Assembly (NCBI GenBank): GCA_031289935.1 | Contig: JAITON010000145.1 | Location: 1-7,646, forward strand | Length of the DNA stretch: 7,646 nucleotides | Source: Treponema sp. | Lineage (GTDB): Bacteria > Spirochaetota > Spirochaetia > Treponematales > Breznakiellaceae | Reading direction: 5' to 3' | Part shown: positions 7,101-7,646 of the stretch, piece by piece | How the letters are laid out: the number at the start of each line of letters is the position of its first letter | Position numbering within the stretch: position 1 is the first letter of the stretch | Translations under genes and position numbers: made by a program | Notes under the pieces: model-generated | The model's database searches: none | Seen by the model: the letters and a program-made list of their open reading frames with translations, nothing else | Told to the model about the DNA's origin: nothing

Positions 7101-7356
7101 TTATATCGTCCCAGGCCCCGTCGTCCAGGGCCGGGTCCTCGGCGCCGTCCGGGGGCTCCGGGCCGGTAACATAGCGAAACTTCCAGGTCCCGTTCAGGGA
7201 AAGCTTGTAGGGCGCGGCGGCGCCGCTCAGATTCCCGGCGGCGGCAATGGCGTCTTCCTCAGAATCATAGGGAAGAGCCAGGGCATGGCCGGGTTCTTTG
7301 TTCCGGGCGATGATACCGGGGTTTTCCCAATCGTAGCGCGTCTTCTGCTGATCCAT
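4150..7356 (-). CDS. lacZ: GH2 beta-galactosidase, LacZ type
   Basis: The product is 1068 aa, close to the 1023 aa of E. coli LacZ, with the full five-domain order: sugar-binding domain (about 45-230, including SYLEDQDMWFLSGIYREV at 207-224), immunoglobulin-like domain (about 232-340), TIM barrel (about 342-650), a second Ig-like domain and the C-terminal Bgal_small_N beta-sandwich (about 790-1062). Catalytic residues are Glu468 (acid/base, SLGNEAGSG) and Glu553 (nucleophile, FCEYAH). Metal and substrate positions Glu424 and His426 (DLESHG), RTSHYPN (396-402) and WDFVDQ (584-589) are kept. It hydrolyses terminal beta-D-galactosides; there is no signal peptide, so it is cytoplasmic. The segment matching E. 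coli Trp999 reads GVGGDFPG, with Gly at the Trp position, so substrate preference may differ from lactose. GGAGGAG sits 4 bases before the ATG. No permease or regulator gene is adjacent in the window. Confidence 0.95.
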   Translation of the reverse strand: MDQQKTRYDWENPGIIARNKEPGHALALPYDSEEDAIAAAGNLSGAAAPYKLSLNGTWKFRYVTGPEPPDGAEDPALDDGAWDDIRLPGVWQLAGEGGPGSYGKPWYYANSYPQAMGVKRREIPRISHALQEIGVYRRCFSLPENFAGRTVYLHFGAAKAALRVAVNGCFAGYSQGSMTPHEFNVTPYLRPGENQISATVWRYSDGSYLEDQDMWFLSGIYREVYLYAEPVLHIRDFFMRASFDDALEATALLSISLKNDAAAHTGSDVRVRAWIPELGISLGERSLRVQADTEICFTAPVPGVRLWSPETPHLYTVVIALILNGDTAGPGSYKAFRYGFKQVAIRGNLLLLNGKRLIIRGVNRHDFDPGRGWVLSDERYRQDLGIMKRLNINAVRTSHYPNDPRFYDLCDEYGVLVLDETDLESHGVRKFLPGSDPRWTAACVDRISRMILRDRNHGSVFFWSLGNEAGSGENFRLMRQAAELLDHTRPFHYEGEHKSASSDVISRMYPNPKLLKRLAEQKTVRTIPVVSGFSEDKPVPQALYKTMPVMFCEYAHCMENSLGNFHEFTDAFEHYPHLCGGFIWDFVDQSIRRPGPEGDQWLYGDDFSEAYDPVNGLKRRMFTGSNRYFCANGIIAADRSLHPAAQEVKHCYQTLRILPADTSADPGGASVGPGAGLCRFIVKNNQMFKDLAGFRLLWQLSAGGIGAGEGEVPPEQFADIAPGTERELSLQITLPEGAETVITFRWLLRDAFPWAGAAYETAFDQIILQGPGLSVPRSGLPVPRLNRRGDTLELEAGPCRYTFAGGMLTSLRREDREYLAAPLGPNYYRALTDNDRGIANFNQALARFTTPPRWKPDGRERCTGMEIAGTGDSFRLIIGWKHPLLRRAETRYTLYGDGSAEIEHVAVSKRLPMLRCGISLGLPPAFDTAEWYGRGPEENYPDRKTGSPLGRYRFSLEALEHRYMRPQENGTRTDVRTLALSGPGGTLRVSDLSGRGFSFSARPYSEEALDAAEHLHELKREDRFTVTIDGEMCGVGGDFPGIAALHEQYVLKAGQEHRLHILLEPGIG
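5005..5046 (-). repeat. In-frame 21-bp tandem duplication inside lacZ
   Basis: Two adjacent 21-bp units (5005-5025 and 5026-5046, plus strand starting cctgggtacgg) encode the successive heptapeptides PGLSVPR and SGLPVPR at residues 771-784. They lie in the linker before the C-terminal domain, where extra length should be tolerated. Confidence 0.65.
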
Positions 7357-7370
7357 ATCACTCCTCCATT

Positions 7371-7381
7371 TTCCCCGGGAA
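7371..7381. repeat. Short palindrome in the lacZ leader
   Basis: TTCCC-C-GGGAA is an 11-bp perfect dyad between the predicted transcript start (about 7395) and the Shine-Dalgarno of lacZ. It could be an operator half-overlapping the leader or a small hairpin near the ribosome binding site. Chance is possible for so short a site. Confidence 0.3.
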
Positions 7382-7401
7382 CCAGGCGATTGCTGATGAA
7401 A

Positions 7402-7430
7402 AGCATAGTACAGGGAACTGGCTTTGTCAA
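7402..7430 (-). promoter_or_regulatory. Sigma-70 type promoter of lacZ
   Basis: On the minus strand TTGACA (7430-7425) is followed after exactly 17 bp by TATGCT (7407-7402). Transcription would start near 7395, giving a leader of about 39 bases. The sequence just upstream (7433-7450) is rich in A on the coding strand and may act as an UP element. No LacI- or AraC-type operator was recognised. Confidence 0.7.
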
Positions 7431-7469
7431 GGTTTCGCTTTTTTCAATTCATTCGCCCGGGAAGTTACG

Positions 7470-7646
7470 TTGACTCCCCAGGGAGTTATCGTTACCTCCC
7501 AGGTAGTAACTGGTTACTACCCGAGGACCAACCGGGTACTCCCTGGGGACCAACTGGGTACTCCCTGACGACCAACTGGTTACTCCCTGAGGACAAACTG
7601 GGTACTCCCTGGGGACCAACTGGGTACTACCTGAGGACCAACTGGG
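7470..7646. repeat. 22-bp tandem repeat array, at least eight copies, runs off the window
   Basis: Eight contiguous units of exactly 22 bp start at 7470, 7492, 7514, 7536, 7558, 7580, 7602 and 7624; the array continues at 7646. The typical unit contains TACTCCCTGGGGACCAACTG. Units from 7536 rightwards are nearly identical, while the leftmost ones are diverged, as expected at an array edge. The segment before it (7456-7469, CCCGGGAAGTTACG) looks like a decayed further copy. Each unit is an imperfect palindrome, GTT-N2-TCCC-N2-GGGA-N2-AAC, and the unit junction AAC-TG-GTT is a second dyad. There are no unique spacers, so it is not a CRISPR array. TGA codons in two frames argue against plus-strand coding in this part. 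Confidence 0.9.

Noticed and set aside
6262..7473. Long plus-strand open frame (403 codons) opposite lacZ
   Set aside because: It lies antisense to a full-length, motif-complete beta-galactosidase. Long antisense frames are expected in GC-rich genes, and its translation is Pro/Gly/Arg-rich without recognisable domains.
7470..7646. CRISPR array
   Set aside because: The units are contiguous 22-mers with no unique spacers between them.
7536..7646. Repeat-encoded peptide on the plus strand
   Set aside because: The 22-bp unit shifts frame each copy and TGA codons at 7566, 7588 and 7632 close two of the frames; no start or ribosome binding site is seen.

Overview
This 7.6 kb, GC-rich window looks chromosomal and bacterial. 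The best guess is a spirochaete of the Treponema group. The TPR protein at 320-997 resembles, from memory, a treponemal TPR family, and the consensus sigma-54 promoter is compatible because treponemes carry RpoN. No marker gene is present, so the taxonomy is an inference.

Left end (1-1034). A minus-strand gene starts at 46 and runs off the left edge; its extended -10 promoter is at 79-87. A non-coding, palindrome-rich stretch of about 270 bp separates it from a divergent plus-strand gene for a small secreted or membrane-anchored TPR protein. That gene converges on the next operon, with a short perfect hairpin (998-1011) between them.

Centre (1035-4149). Three minus-strand genes form a tight operon, in the order of transcription: a VTC-type polyphosphate-polymerase-like cytoplasmic enzyme (4020-3292), a DUF4956 membrane protein (3257-2586) and a secreted, probably lipid-anchored, right-handed beta-helix protein of the Cthe_2159/DUF4353 carbohydrate-binding type (2576-1035). 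Polymerase-like enzyme, membrane partner and surface polymer-binding protein suggest a little-studied envelope system that makes, exports or displays a polymer. In front of the first gene is a near-perfect sigma-54 promoter (TTGGCACG-N4-TTGCTA, 4031-4048). Its predicted transcript start is about one base before the ATG, so the first gene may be leaderless. Two 18-bp near-identical direct repeats lie about 90-135 bp upstream of that start, where a sigma-54 activator would be expected to bind.

Right part (4150-7646). A full-length GH2 beta-galactosidase (LacZ type, 1068 aa, minus strand) keeps both catalytic glutamates but has glycine where E. coli LacZ has Trp999. It has a good Shine-Dalgarno and a consensus-like promoter (TTGACA-17-TATGCT, 7402-7430). 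About 40 bp upstream of the -35 begins an array of at least eight 22-bp tandem repeats, each an imperfect palindrome, which runs off the right edge.

The most interesting points are the sigma-54-controlled VTC/DUF4956/beta-helix operon with its apparently leaderless start, and the dyad-symmetric 22-bp array next to the lacZ promoter.
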